DNA of 48,088 nt from an uncultured Desulfobacterium sp. (GCA_900258555.1 LT984854.1:1642646-1690733); one strand, 5' to 3'; shown: positions 18,395 through 26,594, numbered from the stretch's first letter. Notes: generated by a model not told the origin, from the sequence alone. Numbers and translations are program-made.

Positions 18395-18499
18395 CGGCCA
18401 GGAGGCTCTCCGAGAATACCATTTCCCCCAAACTCTTTATTATGCCTCGATCTTGGAAAAAATTGCTATTCTCGGACAGCCTCCTGGCGGCCTTTTTTT
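18395..18499. terminator. Long bidirectional terminator hairpin
   Basis: The left arm at 18395-18418 (starting CGGCCAGGAGGCT) pairs nearly perfectly with the right arm at 18467-18492 (ending GCCTCCTGGCGGCC) around a ~48-nt loop. A T run follows on the plus strand. It separates two convergent genes, and the last codons of the minus-strand ATP-grasp gene lie within the right arm. Confidence 0.75.
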
Positions 18500-19683
18500 A
18501 TTGCAAAAGGGCTCCTTTTTTCAAGCCGGAATCTCATGTCGCGGTCATATAAAAAGGTAATGGGTGTGAGAATGGTCCCAAGGACCGGCATTGGGTCACG
18601 TGCGGAAAAGATGTCATGGGCGGTAGTCGGATCCAGGAAATTAAAAAACCCGGGCAACAGGTTTCTTCGATCAGGATTGTAGATGAAGTGGAGCATATCC
18701 CCGGGCAGGAACCACCGGCAGCGCATTCCGATCTGATATGTTTCCACAGGCTTAAAGTCTTCGCCTCTGGCCATACGGTAAAGGAGATATGGAAAATTAA
18801 CCCCTGATTCTATTGCAAGGGCGAGCGATCCCCAGAACCTGGGATTTATCTCCATCAGTTTAGGGATGCCATCACGGGGATCCACCTTGAATTCCACCAT
18901 AGCAACGCCAAACCAGTCCAGGGCCTTTAATAATGTCATGGACATATCGCGGATATCAACGCGTCTTACACTTTCTCTGAGTGTACTCGCTCCTCCGGTA
19001 ATCGGGTACTCTCTCAGCCGTTTATGGACAAAGCTCGCCTTTACTCTTCCACCTTCATCAATCAGAAAAGAGGCGCCGTAACCCTCTCCCTGTTGCGGGA
19101 TGCGCTCCTGTATGATTGGAAAGGGAAATCTTTTGTGGGTCAGTATATATCGGCTCTTTAATTCCTCTTGGGTCTCCGGATAGGATATTCCCACAGCACC
19201 TGCGCCGGTCCTTGGCTTTATTACTACAGGGTAGGGTAGGGCGGCGGCAATTTGATTGAGCTGGGACAGGTCAGTTACATACCATGTCTTAGGGATGGGT
19301 ATGCCTAGATTCTCAGCCAGTTGAAGGACCTTGTCTTTCCTCTGGGCCATAAGGAGCTTATCATGGGTCACTGCCGGAAAATAGCACATATGTGACAATT
19401 CTTCATGATGCATGGACAAAAGGCCGAGAGTCTCATCTTCCATGGGCAAAAGCATTGTATAGGAGTTGCGAGTAAGTTCTCTGAAGATGAAATCAATAAA
19501 CTCATGGGGCCTGAAAAATGGAGAGGGGTATACAAGCGAGCGCTTACAGTATCTGGAAAAGGCGGATGCGTTAAGTCTGGTGCTCTCCCCCACAGTAACC
19601 GGGATGCCGTTTCGGCCAAGTCCCCTGACGGCAGCCAATGTCTTTCTCCAGTGGCCGTCGGTTATAAATGCACCTGATCTCAT
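18466..19683 (-). CDS. ATP-grasp family ligase of unknown substrate
   Basis: A protein of about 405 residues with the ATP-grasp fold, an enzyme type that joins a carboxylate to an amine or thiol using ATP. The N-terminal pre-ATP-grasp part starts AFITDGHWRKTLAAVRGLG. The ATP-binding core has PYPVVIKPRTGAGAVGISY near residue 155, and the metal-binding region FGVAMVEFKVDP then LMEINPRFWGS lies near residue 270-300. The nearest relatives I can suggest are carbamoyl-phosphate-synthase-like ATP-grasp proteins. The ATG at 19683 matches the domain start; a TTG at 19719 adds 12 residues. It is a single gene that converges with the InlB-repeat gene and shares its terminator. The substrate cannot be told. 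Confidence 0.82.
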   Translation of the reverse strand: MRSGAFITDGHWRKTLAAVRGLGRNGIPVTVGESTRLNASAFSRYCKRSLVYPSPFFRPHEFIDFIFRELTRNSYTMLLPMEDETLGLLSMHHEELSHMCYFPAVTHDKLLMAQRKDKVLQLAENLGIPIPKTWYVTDLSQLNQIAAALPYPVVIKPRTGAGAVGISYPETQEELKSRYILTHKRFPFPIIQERIPQQGEGYGASFLIDEGGRVKASFVHKRLREYPITGGASTLRESVRRVDIRDMSMTLLKALDWFGVAMVEFKVDPRDGIPKLMEINPRFWGSLALAIESGVNFPYLLYRMARGEDFKPVETYQIGMRCRWFLPGDMLHFIYNPDRRNLLPGFFNFLDPTTAHDIFSARDPMPVLGTILTPITFLYDRDMRFRLEKRSPFAIKKGRQEAVRE

Positions 19684-19816
19684 AAGATAAGCATATAACA
19701 GAGCTGGCGAACGAAGCAAATGAAAAGCGGTTTATGACTCAATGTCATTACCTTAATGATTCTTAATAGGCGAAAATACGCGGATTCGCAGTCGTGAAGG
19801 AAATATTTTGAACCGC

Positions 19817-19914
19817 AGAATATCGTCCAAGGAATGTCGAATTTGGAAGTAATGAATCTTTTTTTATATCTTCAGCTCTACATTGGAAATTCCTTGTTTG
19901 ATATTGGATATTCT
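19817..19914. repeat. Imperfect palindromic repeat
   Basis: AGAATATCGTCCAAGGAAT at 19817 onward is roughly mirrored by ATTCCTTGTTTGATATTGGA near 19889, running to 19914. It lies in the gap between the ATP-grasp and rhomboid genes. It resembles degenerate dispersed palindromes seen between genes of many bacteria. There is no coding function. Confidence 0.4.
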
Positions 19915-19950
19915 ATTAATGAGTTGAGATTCTTACAAGTATATAGATCT

Positions 19951-20922
19951 CTATTCTTTTATAACGATCTTCAAGAGGAGATCACCTCGGGTGTTGTCAG
20001 GCGCCCTTTTGCCAAGACCGGCAAGGCGCAGGGTGGTTGCCTCGGTAATACCCGGTGGCACGTTGACCCTGAAGAGGCGTTTTTGAAATCCCCACGGGAT
20101 ATTGACCATCTTCGTAGTGCCCGTAAAGGCCTCTTGTGGAGTGATGGCCATTGCGCCGTAAAGGTGATAGTCGCGGTCTGAACCAATGGTCTGGATGACC
20201 TGTAGCTTGGGGGTTTTTGTCTTGTAGGTCCTTCGGTTCATCATATCTGAGATGCCTGTCTGTGGCAAATTCAGCAGGAGCTTCAGAAAGATTATTCCGA
20301 ATATGAATCCACCTATGTGGGCCCACCAGGCGATGCCGCCTGCCTGTGAAGATGCCCCGGCAGCGCTGAAAAATTGAATCAGAAACCATATTCCAAGAAA
20401 AAAATAGGCCGGGAGTTCAACAAAATAGGGGATGAATATGATAGGGATAAGCGTTAATATCCTGGACTTGGGGTAGAGGATAAAATACGCGCCCATAACG
20501 CCTGCAATGGCGCCGCTGGCGCCGATTGTCGGAACTTGGGATTCCAGATTGAAAAAGAGATGACACAGGCCTGATGCAAAACCGGACAGAAGATAGAAAA
20601 CAAGGTAGCGCATAGGTCCGAGACGATCTTCGACATTGTCACCGAATATATATAAAGACCACATGTTTCCTAAAAGGTGCAAAAAGCCCCCGTGGAGGAA
20701 CATGAATGAGAGAAATGAAAAGGCCTGCTGGCCGAAGGTGAAATGGTCCGATATAAACGGGACTGAATACCGTGCCGGCACAAGACCGTACAAAAACAGG
20801 AAGCGGTTTAATTGATCTCCGCTCGACATCTCAATCAAGTAAGCGAAAACATTTACCGCAATGATAGTAATGTTAATGACCGGATAGCGTCTGGACTGGA
20901 CTGTATCGCGGATGGGGATCAT
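19951..20922 (-). CDS. Rhomboid protease fused to a DnaJ-C-like domain
   Basis: A 323-residue protein. Residues 1-220 are a rhomboid intramembrane serine protease: six to seven hydrophobic helices, the HGGFLHLLGNMW signature, the catalytic serine in TIGASGAIAGVMGAY near residue 136, and a histidine in WWAHIGGFIFG near residue 200. The last ~70 residues (ITPQEAFTGTTKMVNIP, VNVPPGI, LRLAGLGKRAP, GDLLLKIVI) match the C-terminal peptide-binding domain of DnaJ/Hsp40. Rhomboids cut membrane proteins; a chaperone-type substrate-binding tail on the cytoplasmic side would be an unusual way to present substrates. The fusion is in one uninterrupted frame. Its neighbours give no hint of the target. Confidence 0.9.
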   Translation of the reverse strand: MIPIRDTVQSRRYPVINITIIAVNVFAYLIEMSSGDQLNRFLFLYGLVPARYSVPFISDHFTFGQQAFSFLSFMFLHGGFLHLLGNMWSLYIFGDNVEDRLGPMRYLVFYLLSGFASGLCHLFFNLESQVPTIGASGAIAGVMGAYFILYPKSRILTLIPIIFIPYFVELPAYFFLGIWFLIQFFSAAGASSQAGGIAWWAHIGGFIFGIIFLKLLLNLPQTGISDMMNRRTYKTKTPKLQVIQTIGSDRDYHLYGAMAITPQEAFTGTTKMVNIPWGFQKRLFRVNVPPGITEATTLRLAGLGKRAPDNTRGDLLLKIVIKE

Positions 20923-20945
20923 TAAACGATGCGCCCTCTATTTAT

Positions 20946-21076
20946 AGACTTCAATAAAAAGATTTTGGACTGGTTATCGGTCGGAATTCCTTGTGTCCCG
21001 CCACAGGCGGGATATTGGAAATACGCCTCCGCGGATTCCTCCCTCTGGCCTTGCCAAAATCATTTTCTTGAAGTCT
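20946..21076 (-). repeat. MITE-like element, copy 2 (inverted)
   Basis: A 131-bp element whose reverse complement matches 4413-4544 along its whole length with scattered differences. Its ends AGACTTC and GAAGTCT are flanked by TATA-like bases on both sides (TAT before, ATA after), as expected for a TA target duplication. It lies between the rhomboid and PurF-like genes. Confidence 0.75.
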
Positions 21077-21095
21077 ATATATTGTGGTTACGGGA

Positions 21096-22574
21096 TCAGG
21101 CCTGACGGTAATGGAGAAATTTCTCAACATCCCTCTTCAGCCAATCAGGCCAGAATTCCTGTTCAATCGGGTAACTGGCATCCAGGGCCTGGAACGATCC
21201 ATCTCCTGCCACCCTCTGGATCCTTTCCTTTACATTGTACCTTACCTCATTAACACCGACCAATTTGGCAACGGCCTTGTTGATTTCGTCGAGTGTTTTG
21301 TCATAGGGGTTATCATCCTTAAATGCCCTTTGGACCGCAAGCTCATGAAGACAATCCTCGCCCCTGTGCCATTCCTTGAATGAAGGAAAGAACATCGGGC
21401 CATAGGATATCCAGAATTCAATGTATCTTGCCCCGGCATTGTAAACCACCCAAACCGAGCCCCCTTCGCTGACGCTGCCTCTGACGATGCTGTCATCTCC
21501 CATGGCGATATTTTTGCCGCTTAAAAGGGAATCCACACCCCCGAATTTGAGCCCCACCTCTTTGGAACGGGTATCACTCTTTCCCTCCTGAAACGTCCTG
21601 ACGGCCTGAGGCAGTTTAATCAAGGCGGGAAACAATTGTTTTTTTAACCCTTCGGCAATCCCTACTGTCACACCCCAGCCTGATTCCGGGTTGGGAATAA
21701 CTATATCGGCGCTGGACTTACCGTAATAATCTGTCAGTTCCAGTCCCAGTTCCCTTCTTATCTGAAATATCTCCTTGCCCCTGAACATTGAGGCCACGTT
21801 TCCAAAATAGACACCCTGGAAGATGTCAGGCATCATAGGCTCATCAATCAGCCTCTTTGTCTCAGTCCCGCCCGGCGAACAAATGGTCATCTCAGCGCCG
21901 TCGTATTCCTTTTCAGTAAAGCCGTGCAACCTCCTGTGGGAACAGGACTCGGAACTGGCTACAAATGCGCCGTCAATGGTGGCGCAGCAGAACGGTTCAA
22001 ATGCCTTTGGATCATTGAGTGCTAAAAGATAAATGTCCTTTCCGTCGTGGACAAGGGCGGTCAGGGCAAATGTGGCCCTTCCGCGGAGTTTGTCCAAGAC
22101 CCTTTTGCCTGCATCAAAGCTGATACCCTCCTGGCAGATATATTTGTGCAAAAAGGCGCCGACAACTTCTGTCTTATTCGCCGACTGAAAGCTGTATTCG
22201 CCTTCAAGTTCGGCCTTCAGATCATCCTCTTTGATCAGATAGCCGTCCATGGTAATGGCCAGGCTGTATTTGGATCTTAATTTTGGTATTATTTCAATTG
22301 GTTCTGAATTTGTCTTTTCCGCTATTTTTCTCTTGGTATATCCGATATTGCCGATGGCCGCTGTAGGTTCAAGATCCTGGAATGTCCTGATCAGGTTGTG
22401 GTCAATGACATCAGCGATCCTCCCCAGCCCCTTGTAGATATAAATTCCCTTGCTGTTTCCCACGGCCAGGCCTGTGCTTGCCTTCCCCCTGTGTTGGCAG
22501 GCGCCGGTAGCAAGAAATGTTTTGGCGACCAGGTCGTTATCACCCGGACCATAGATTCCAACGATGCCGTCCAT
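21096..22574 (-). CDS. PurF-like protein lacking the catalytic cysteine
   Basis: A 492-residue homologue of amidophosphoribosyltransferase, the first purine enzyme. It has the N-terminal glutaminase layout (GIVGIYG, then CQHRGKASTGLA) and a phosphoribosyltransferase half with the PRPP loop GDDSIVRGSVSEGG. The residue after the initiator, normally the Cys nucleophile (MCGI), is Asp here (ATG GAC GGC ATC), so glutamine hydrolysis by the usual route is not possible. It could use free ammonia or act as a paralogue with another job. There is no other purine gene around it and it is flanked by the MITE on one side. The start is fixed by the conserved N-terminus. Confidence 0.85.
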   Translation of the reverse strand: MDGIVGIYGPGDNDLVAKTFLATGACQHRGKASTGLAVGNSKGIYIYKGLGRIADVIDHNLIRTFQDLEPTAAIGNIGYTKRKIAEKTNSEPIEIIPKLRSKYSLAITMDGYLIKEDDLKAELEGEYSFQSANKTEVVGAFLHKYICQEGISFDAGKRVLDKLRGRATFALTALVHDGKDIYLLALNDPKAFEPFCCATIDGAFVASSESCSHRRLHGFTEKEYDGAEMTICSPGGTETKRLIDEPMMPDIFQGVYFGNVASMFRGKEIFQIRRELGLELTDYYGKSSADIVIPNPESGWGVTVGIAEGLKKQLFPALIKLPQAVRTFQEGKSDTRSKEVGLKFGGVDSLLSGKNIAMGDDSIVRGSVSEGGSVWVVYNAGARYIEFWISYGPMFFPSFKEWHRGEDCLHELAVQRAFKDDNPYDKTLDEINKAVAKLVGVNEVRYNVKERIQRVAGDGSFQALDASYPIEQEFWPDWLKRDVEKFLHYRQA

Positions 22575-22713
22575 TTTGTATCTACCTCAAGTTTTTCTCT
22601 GGCAGGAGTTAATAAAATGCGGACAATAATAGGGAAGGGGCTCTAATCAGTCAAGGACAAAGCAATATCACTTTCAATCGCAGTGACCTTTTTAAGACTT
22701 CATCAATTCTATC

Positions 22714-23559
22714 TCAGGACAGGAGCTCTTTGACCCATTCATACATACCTGGAAATCGCTTTTCCAGGTATGAAATCAAGGTGTCGTAAATTCCTTTGCG
22801 TCTTTCTTCAATGGATAAGGCCCTGCCCTCCAATTGGGCCAGGAGTCTTTCAGCCCTTTTGCCCGGAGCCGGGTGACTTGCTAGAAAGGAATGGTTGTCT
22901 CCCAAGGCGGCTAGTTTTTTAAGGGCCGAGACCGATCCTTTAACCTCATAGCCCTTGGCTTTGAGAAAAGAAAGGCCATGGTCATCCGCCTCTTTTTCCT
23001 CCAGTTGTGAAAATTGCGCTGCCGTCAGTCTCTCTACAAATCCGCCGAGTTGAGAGCGGGCAATGTCGCCTGCCGCATTATTCTGTGAAGCAATGCCCTT
23101 TCGGATAGCGCTTGCAGCATAGGCGAGCTGCATCTTTTTACGGATATGATCCTTTGCCACATGCCCCATCTCATGACCGATGACAAAACGCAATTCCTCA
23201 TCGTCGAACATATCCATAAGTCCGCTGTATACACGGATGGTACCGTCGCCCATGGCAAAGGCGTTAACTTCCTTTGCAAGATAGACCTTGTAATTGTACG
23301 AAATCCCGCCTTCCTCAAGATGAGATCCAACAATAGACTGCAGTCTCTCGGCATATTCATTATGGGCCGGGGCAATATGGTTTTTATTGTCTGAATATTC
23401 TGCGGATTGTTGGGAAATCCTCTTTACCGCCTCATCTGAAAGGGTTATAGCCCTGATGCCATCAAGGCCGGCCTCTGCAGCCAGTTGAAGGTCAGTATCC
23501 TCGCAGCCGGCAAGACACACGAATAATAAAATGACGATTATGCTAAGTCCCTTGAACAT
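22714..23559 (-). CDS. M48-family metallopeptidase lipoprotein
   Basis: A 281-residue zinc peptidase of family M48 (Oma1/BepA-like). The N-terminus is a lipoprotein signal (VCLAGC lipobox with Cys near residue 19), so it should be anchored in the envelope facing the periplasm. The zinc motif VIGHEMGHVAKDH is near residue 135, and the third ligand region EEKEADDHGLSFL lies near residue 190. A conserved histidine-containing segment ASHPAPGKRAERL follows, as in other periplasmic M48 peptidases. Such proteins usually take part in outer-membrane protein quality control. It is a single gene, transcribed divergently from sat. Confidence 0.92.
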   Translation of the reverse strand: MFKGLSIIVILLFVCLAGCEDTDLQLAAEAGLDGIRAITLSDEAVKRISQQSAEYSDNKNHIAPAHNEYAERLQSIVGSHLEEGGISYNYKVYLAKEVNAFAMGDGTIRVYSGLMDMFDDEELRFVIGHEMGHVAKDHIRKKMQLAYAASAIRKGIASQNNAAGDIARSQLGGFVERLTAAQFSQLEEKEADDHGLSFLKAKGYEVKGSVSALKKLAALGDNHSFLASHPAPGKRAERLLAQLEGRALSIEERRKGIYDTLISYLEKRFPGMYEWVKELLS

Positions 23560-23968
23560 GGACCGATTTTAACTGTTTTTATTTGTCAATGGCAATAAAA
23601 AAGAGAACTTATTAACATTGCTCTTAATTATTTCATGTGATGATTTTTTATAATAGGGCAGGAAAATTTTCCAATTAAAATAGCTGATAAATAATATGTC
23701 TTTTTGTGTAAAATTAACAACTCTGACTTGACATGCAGGATAACTATTGGTATTAAATCCCGTCCAATAAATATAGCTTAAGATATCCTGCTTCTGAAAA
23801 GTCAGGGTGGGAGTTCTTAGGGTGTATAAAATGGCGCTGGTCATCGAGGCCTTTTTGGCGCCCCCATTAGGGGTAAAAATCTCGATTAAACTTTAAATTT
23901 CTTAAGCTTTTTTTGTAGGTCCTTTTCACTAAAGAGAATAATTAACCTAATCTGAGGAGGCAAAAATT
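23560..23968 (+). other. Intergenic region and leader upstream of sat
   Basis: This 409-bp gap separates the divergent M48 gene and sat. It holds one clear plus-strand promoter (listed separately), which would give sat a leader of about 205 nt. Within the leader, GGCGCCCCCATTAGGGGT could form a small hairpin. AGGAGG lies 9 nt before the sat ATG. No gene was seen. Confidence 0.5.
23728..23756 (+). promoter_or_regulatory. Sigma70-type promoter for sat
   Basis: TTGACA at 23728-23733 and TATTAA at 23751-23756 have a 17-bp spacer and point toward sat. The same hexamers and spacing occur in front of the phosphate operon. Confidence 0.6.
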
Positions 23969-25153
23969 ATGATTAAACCCCATGGATCTGACAAACTTAA
24001 TCCACTTTATGTACAAGATGCAGCCAAGAGAGCCGCTCTGGTCAAAGAGGCCGAAGGTCTTCCCTCTATTGTTGTGTCTTCTGCTGCCGCGGCAAACGCC
24101 GTCATGATGGGCGGCGGTTACTTTAACCCCCTAACCGGCTATATGAATGTCGCTGATTCCATAAGCGTAGCAGAAAACATGAAGACCACCAGCGGGCTTT
24201 TCTGGCCCGTACCGATTGTCAACGTGGTCAAAGACGCTTCCCCCATAAAAGGTGCCAAGAGAATCGCACTTAAGGACCCGAATGTAGCTGGTAATCCCGT
24301 TATTGCCATCCAGGATGTTCAGGCTATTGAAGAATTCACTGACGCCCAGATGAAGATGATGACCGACAAGATCTTCCGCACCGATGATCCGAAACACCCG
24401 GGCGTAAGTGCCTTCAATTCAGTGGGGAAAACCGTTATCTCCGGTCCAATCCAGGTCCTTAACTATTCTTACTTTGATAAGGAATTCCCTGAGACCTTCA
24501 GGACCGCTTATGAAATCCGCGACATGATGGCAAAATTGGGCTGGGAAAAGATCGTAGCTTTCCAGACCAGAAACCCCATGCACCTTGCCCATGAGGAACT
24601 CTGCCGCATGGCCAAAAAAGATCTGAAGGCCGACGGAATCCTCATCCACATGCTTCTTGGAAAGTTGAAAGAAGGCGATATCCCTGCCGACGTTCGAGAT
24701 GCCTGTATCCGCAAGATGGTTGAACTCTATTTTGAGCCAAACACAGTTCTCATCACCGGTTATGGTTTTGACATGCTTTACGCCGGCCCGCGTGAGGCAC
24801 TGCTCCATGCAGTCTTCCGTCAGAACACGGGTTGCACACACCTGATCGTTGGCCGCGATCATGCAGGCGTGGGCGATTATTATGGCCCGTTTGATGCACA
24901 GACCATCTTTGATGAAATTCCCAAGGGTGCATTACTGCTTGATATTTACAGGGCAGACCATACAGCATGGTCTAAGAAACTCAATAAGGTCATCATGATG
25001 AATTCAGTAACAGATCATACAAAAGATGACTTTGTAATGCTTTCAGGAACAAAGGTGCGCGAGATGCTGGGCGCCGGCCAGAGACCGCCAAGGGAATTCT
25101 CACGTCCCGAAGTGGCCGACATCCTGATTAATTACTATCGTTCCAAAAAGTAA
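23969..25153 (+). CDS. sat: Sulfate adenylyltransferase (ATP sulfurylase)
   Basis: A 394-residue homo-oligomeric ATP sulfurylase that makes adenosine phosphosulfate from sulfate and ATP, the activation step of dissimilatory sulfate reduction in the cytoplasm. It has the ATP-site motif QTRNPMHLAHE near residue 200 and the GRDHAGVGDYYGPFDAQ region near residue 290, and lacks the APS-kinase domain found in some assimilatory fusions. Length and N-terminus (MIKPHGSDKLNPLYV) fit the sulfate-reducer type. A strong AGGAGG site precedes the ATG, there is a sigma70 promoter upstream and an intrinsic terminator after it, so it is a monocistronic unit. No aprAB or qmo genes are in the window. Confidence 0.97.
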   Translation: MIKPHGSDKLNPLYVQDAAKRAALVKEAEGLPSIVVSSAAAANAVMMGGGYFNPLTGYMNVADSISVAENMKTTSGLFWPVPIVNVVKDASPIKGAKRIALKDPNVAGNPVIAIQDVQAIEEFTDAQMKMMTDKIFRTDDPKHPGVSAFNSVGKTVISGPIQVLNYSYFDKEFPETFRTAYEIRDMMAKLGWEKIVAFQTRNPMHLAHEELCRMAKKDLKADGILIHMLLGKLKEGDIPADVRDACIRKMVELYFEPNTVLITGYGFDMLYAGPREALLHAVFRQNTGCTHLIVGRDHAGVGDYYGPFDAQTIFDEIPKGALLLDIYRADHTAWSKKLNKVIMMNSVTDHTKDDFVMLSGTKVREMLGAGQRPPREFSRPEVADILINYYRSKK

Positions 25154-25188
25154 ACTTGCGGACCTTTTAAGGCCTGTTGGTGAGTTAT

Positions 25189-25224
25189 TAAAAAAGCCTG
25201 CTCATTCTGAGCGGGCTTTTTTTA
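25189..25224 (+). terminator. Intrinsic terminator of sat
   Basis: GCCTGCTC and GAGCGGGC pair around a short ATTCT loop and are followed by seven T residues. The A run before the stem would make it work on the other strand too. It lies about 35 bp after the sat stop codon. Confidence 0.85.
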
Positions 25225-25290
25225 TTTAAAAATCATCTTTGCCGGGAAATAATCCTGTTCTTTACAAAACCCATATAGGTCCGACTTGAA

Positions 25291-26055
25291 ATGCAATTAA
25301 TTGTCCTTGGATCAGGAACAAGCATACCAATAGGTGACAGATCATCACCGTCCCTGGCCCTTATTGTTGAGGGCAGCACCATTGTTTTTGACTTGGGGCC
25401 AGGAGCCCTGTGTCAGCTTGCAAGGGCCGGACTGGACTATGAAAAAGTGGAGAGAATTTTCATCACACATTTTCACCCGGATCACACGGCAGACATCATA
25501 CATTTTCTATTTGCAAGCAGAAATCCAACAGTGTTAGGCAGAAGGCTCCCATTCGTCATCACCGGCCCTAACGGCCTGAAAGGCCTCTTGACTGATATTC
25601 AGAACGCTTTTCAGAACTGGCTCACTCTTACGCCTGATGCCATGAAAATTGATGAACTTGAAACGGGAATAACATCTAAAAGGGAATATGAGTGCTTCAG
25701 TCTGATTGCCTGCCCTGTTGACCATACACCTCACAGCCTTGCGTATCGAGTTGATGCAAGATCTGGAAAAAGCCTTGTATACTCAGGTGATACAGGCTAT
25801 TGCGATGATATAATAGAAATCGCCTCAGGGACTGATCTTCTGGTCCTTGAGTGCTCTTTTCCTGATGGAAAAGAGATGCCAGGACATCTTACGCCGTCAC
25901 AGGCAGGAAAAATCGCAAGTATGGCGAAGGTAAGGCGCTTGTTGCTCACCCATTTTTATCCGGAATGCCTTGAAACCGACATTGAGGCCCAGTGTCGTAA
26001 GACCTACCAGGGCGAAATAATACTGGCAAGTGATCTGTTGCGTGTTTCCGTTTAA
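25291..26055 (+). CDS. RNase Z-like metallo-beta-lactamase-fold hydrolase
   Basis: A 254-residue protein of the RNase Z / ElaC branch of the metallo-beta-lactamase fold. The N-terminus LIVLGSGTSIPIGDRSSPS is typical, and the metal motif THFHPDHTADI lies near residue 65. Further ligands are expected in CPVDHTPHSLAYR (~150), YSGDTGYCDDI (~170) and LLTHFYPE (~220). It is somewhat shorter than classical RNase Z and the tRNA-binding arm is not obvious, so a different phosphodiester substrate is possible. It sits after the sat terminator and overlaps the convergent small gene by 4 bp. Confidence 0.88.
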   Translation: MQLIVLGSGTSIPIGDRSSPSLALIVEGSTIVFDLGPGALCQLARAGLDYEKVERIFITHFHPDHTADIIHFLFASRNPTVLGRRLPFVITGPNGLKGLLTDIQNAFQNWLTLTPDAMKIDELETGITSKREYECFSLIACPVDHTPHSLAYRVDARSGKSLVYSGDTGYCDDIIEIASGTDLLVLECSFPDGKEMPGHLTPSQAGKIASMAKVRRLLLTHFYPECLETDIEAQCRKTYQGEIILASDLLRVSV

Positions 26056-26249
26056 TTCAGGGAATGCCTTATACCTTTATATTCAAAAAGAACTGAAGGA
26101 TTAAATGTGTTATAGCTGAGACATTGGGCAATTGCTCCTGCATGCTTTTTCAGCCATAAATGATAATTCCTTTGCAGAGCTGGATCACTAAAAGTCCATG
26201 TCTCTCCCAATGACTTCAATTCCTCAATCACGCGCCAATACAGGTGCAT
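26052..26249 (-). CDS. Small protein of unknown function behind a cobalamin riboswitch
   Basis: A 65-residue soluble protein that I do not recognise. It starts at the ATG 26249 with a strong GAGGAGG ribosome binding site 5 nt upstream; an in-frame ATG at 26270 lacks one. Tryptophans and aromatic residues are frequent (MHLYWRVIEELKSLGETWTF, NYHLWLKKHAG) and it has a single cysteine. There is no signal peptide or membrane segment. Upstream on the same strand lie an intrinsic terminator (26281-26315) and a complete cobalamin riboswitch, and no other gene follows, since the next gene converges. It is thus the only gene this riboswitch can control nearby. A link to B12 is inferred from this context alone. 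Confidence 0.7.
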   Translation of the reverse strand: MHLYWRVIEELKSLGETWTFSDPALQRNYHLWLKKHAGAIAQCLSYNTFNPSVLFEYKGIRHSLN

Positions 26250-26280
26250 ATTATCCTCCTCAAGATACATTCCTAATAAA

Positions 26281-26315
26281 TAAAAAACCCCGGACCGAAT
26301 AACTCGACCCGGGGA
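26281..26315 (-). terminator. Intrinsic terminator between riboswitch and small gene
   Basis: On the minus strand CCCCGGGTCGA pairs with TCGGTCCGGGG (11 bp including two G-U pairs) around GTTAT, then TTTTTT. It is placed as the expression platform of the cobalamin riboswitch, 32 bp before the start of the 65-residue gene. Confidence 0.85.
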
Positions 26316-26380
26316 TTTCCCTTTATATCCACAAGATCCTTATAAGGCCTCTGTCCACGAAGGCAAAAGTTCTATTATGT

Positions 26381-26557
26381 TCAGGCAGGTCTTCTGACTT
26401 ACGGATCTGCAGACACGAGGTCTGCTCCTACTCGCCGCGCCTTCCCGTTTCGATAAAACTAAACAGTGGCGTCTTGCGGCATTCGTCCCCGATCACAGCG
26501 GCGGGCCCGTCCCCGGTTTGCACGGGGTTCCCTTTTATGCTCTGACTGAGCGCCTGA
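26381..26557 (-). ncRNA. Cobalamin riboswitch
   Basis: Read on the minus strand, the sequence has the cobalamin aptamer landmarks in order: AAAAGGGAA, an AACCGGGG-type hairpin, GGGCCCGCCGCTGTGA, the B12-box region GCCACTG then GGGAAGGCG, and the end segment AGTCAGAAGACCTGCC. The outer helix P1 forms from TCAGGC and GCCTGA at the two ends. A promoter lies directly upstream and a terminator downstream. Repression by adenosylcobalamin or a related corrinoid is the expected mode. Confidence 0.93.
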
Positions 26558-26565
26558 GACTCTAA

Positions 26566-26594
26566 TTTTTAAAGATGATAGAGTTTAAAGTCAA
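26566..26594 (-). promoter_or_regulatory. Promoter of the cobalamin riboswitch transcript
   Basis: On the minus strand TTGACT (26589-26594) and TAAAAA (26566-26571) are 17 bp apart. Transcription would begin right at the first bases of the aptamer. Confidence 0.5.

Noticed and set aside
23560-23727. Small ORF between the M48 gene and sat
   Set aside because: AT-rich, no ribosome binding site and no conserved features; the region fits promoter and leader sequence.
26381-26557. Riboswitch acting on the plus-strand SLC13 transporter
   Set aside because: The aptamer, promoter and terminator are all on the minus strand, pointing away from the transporter.
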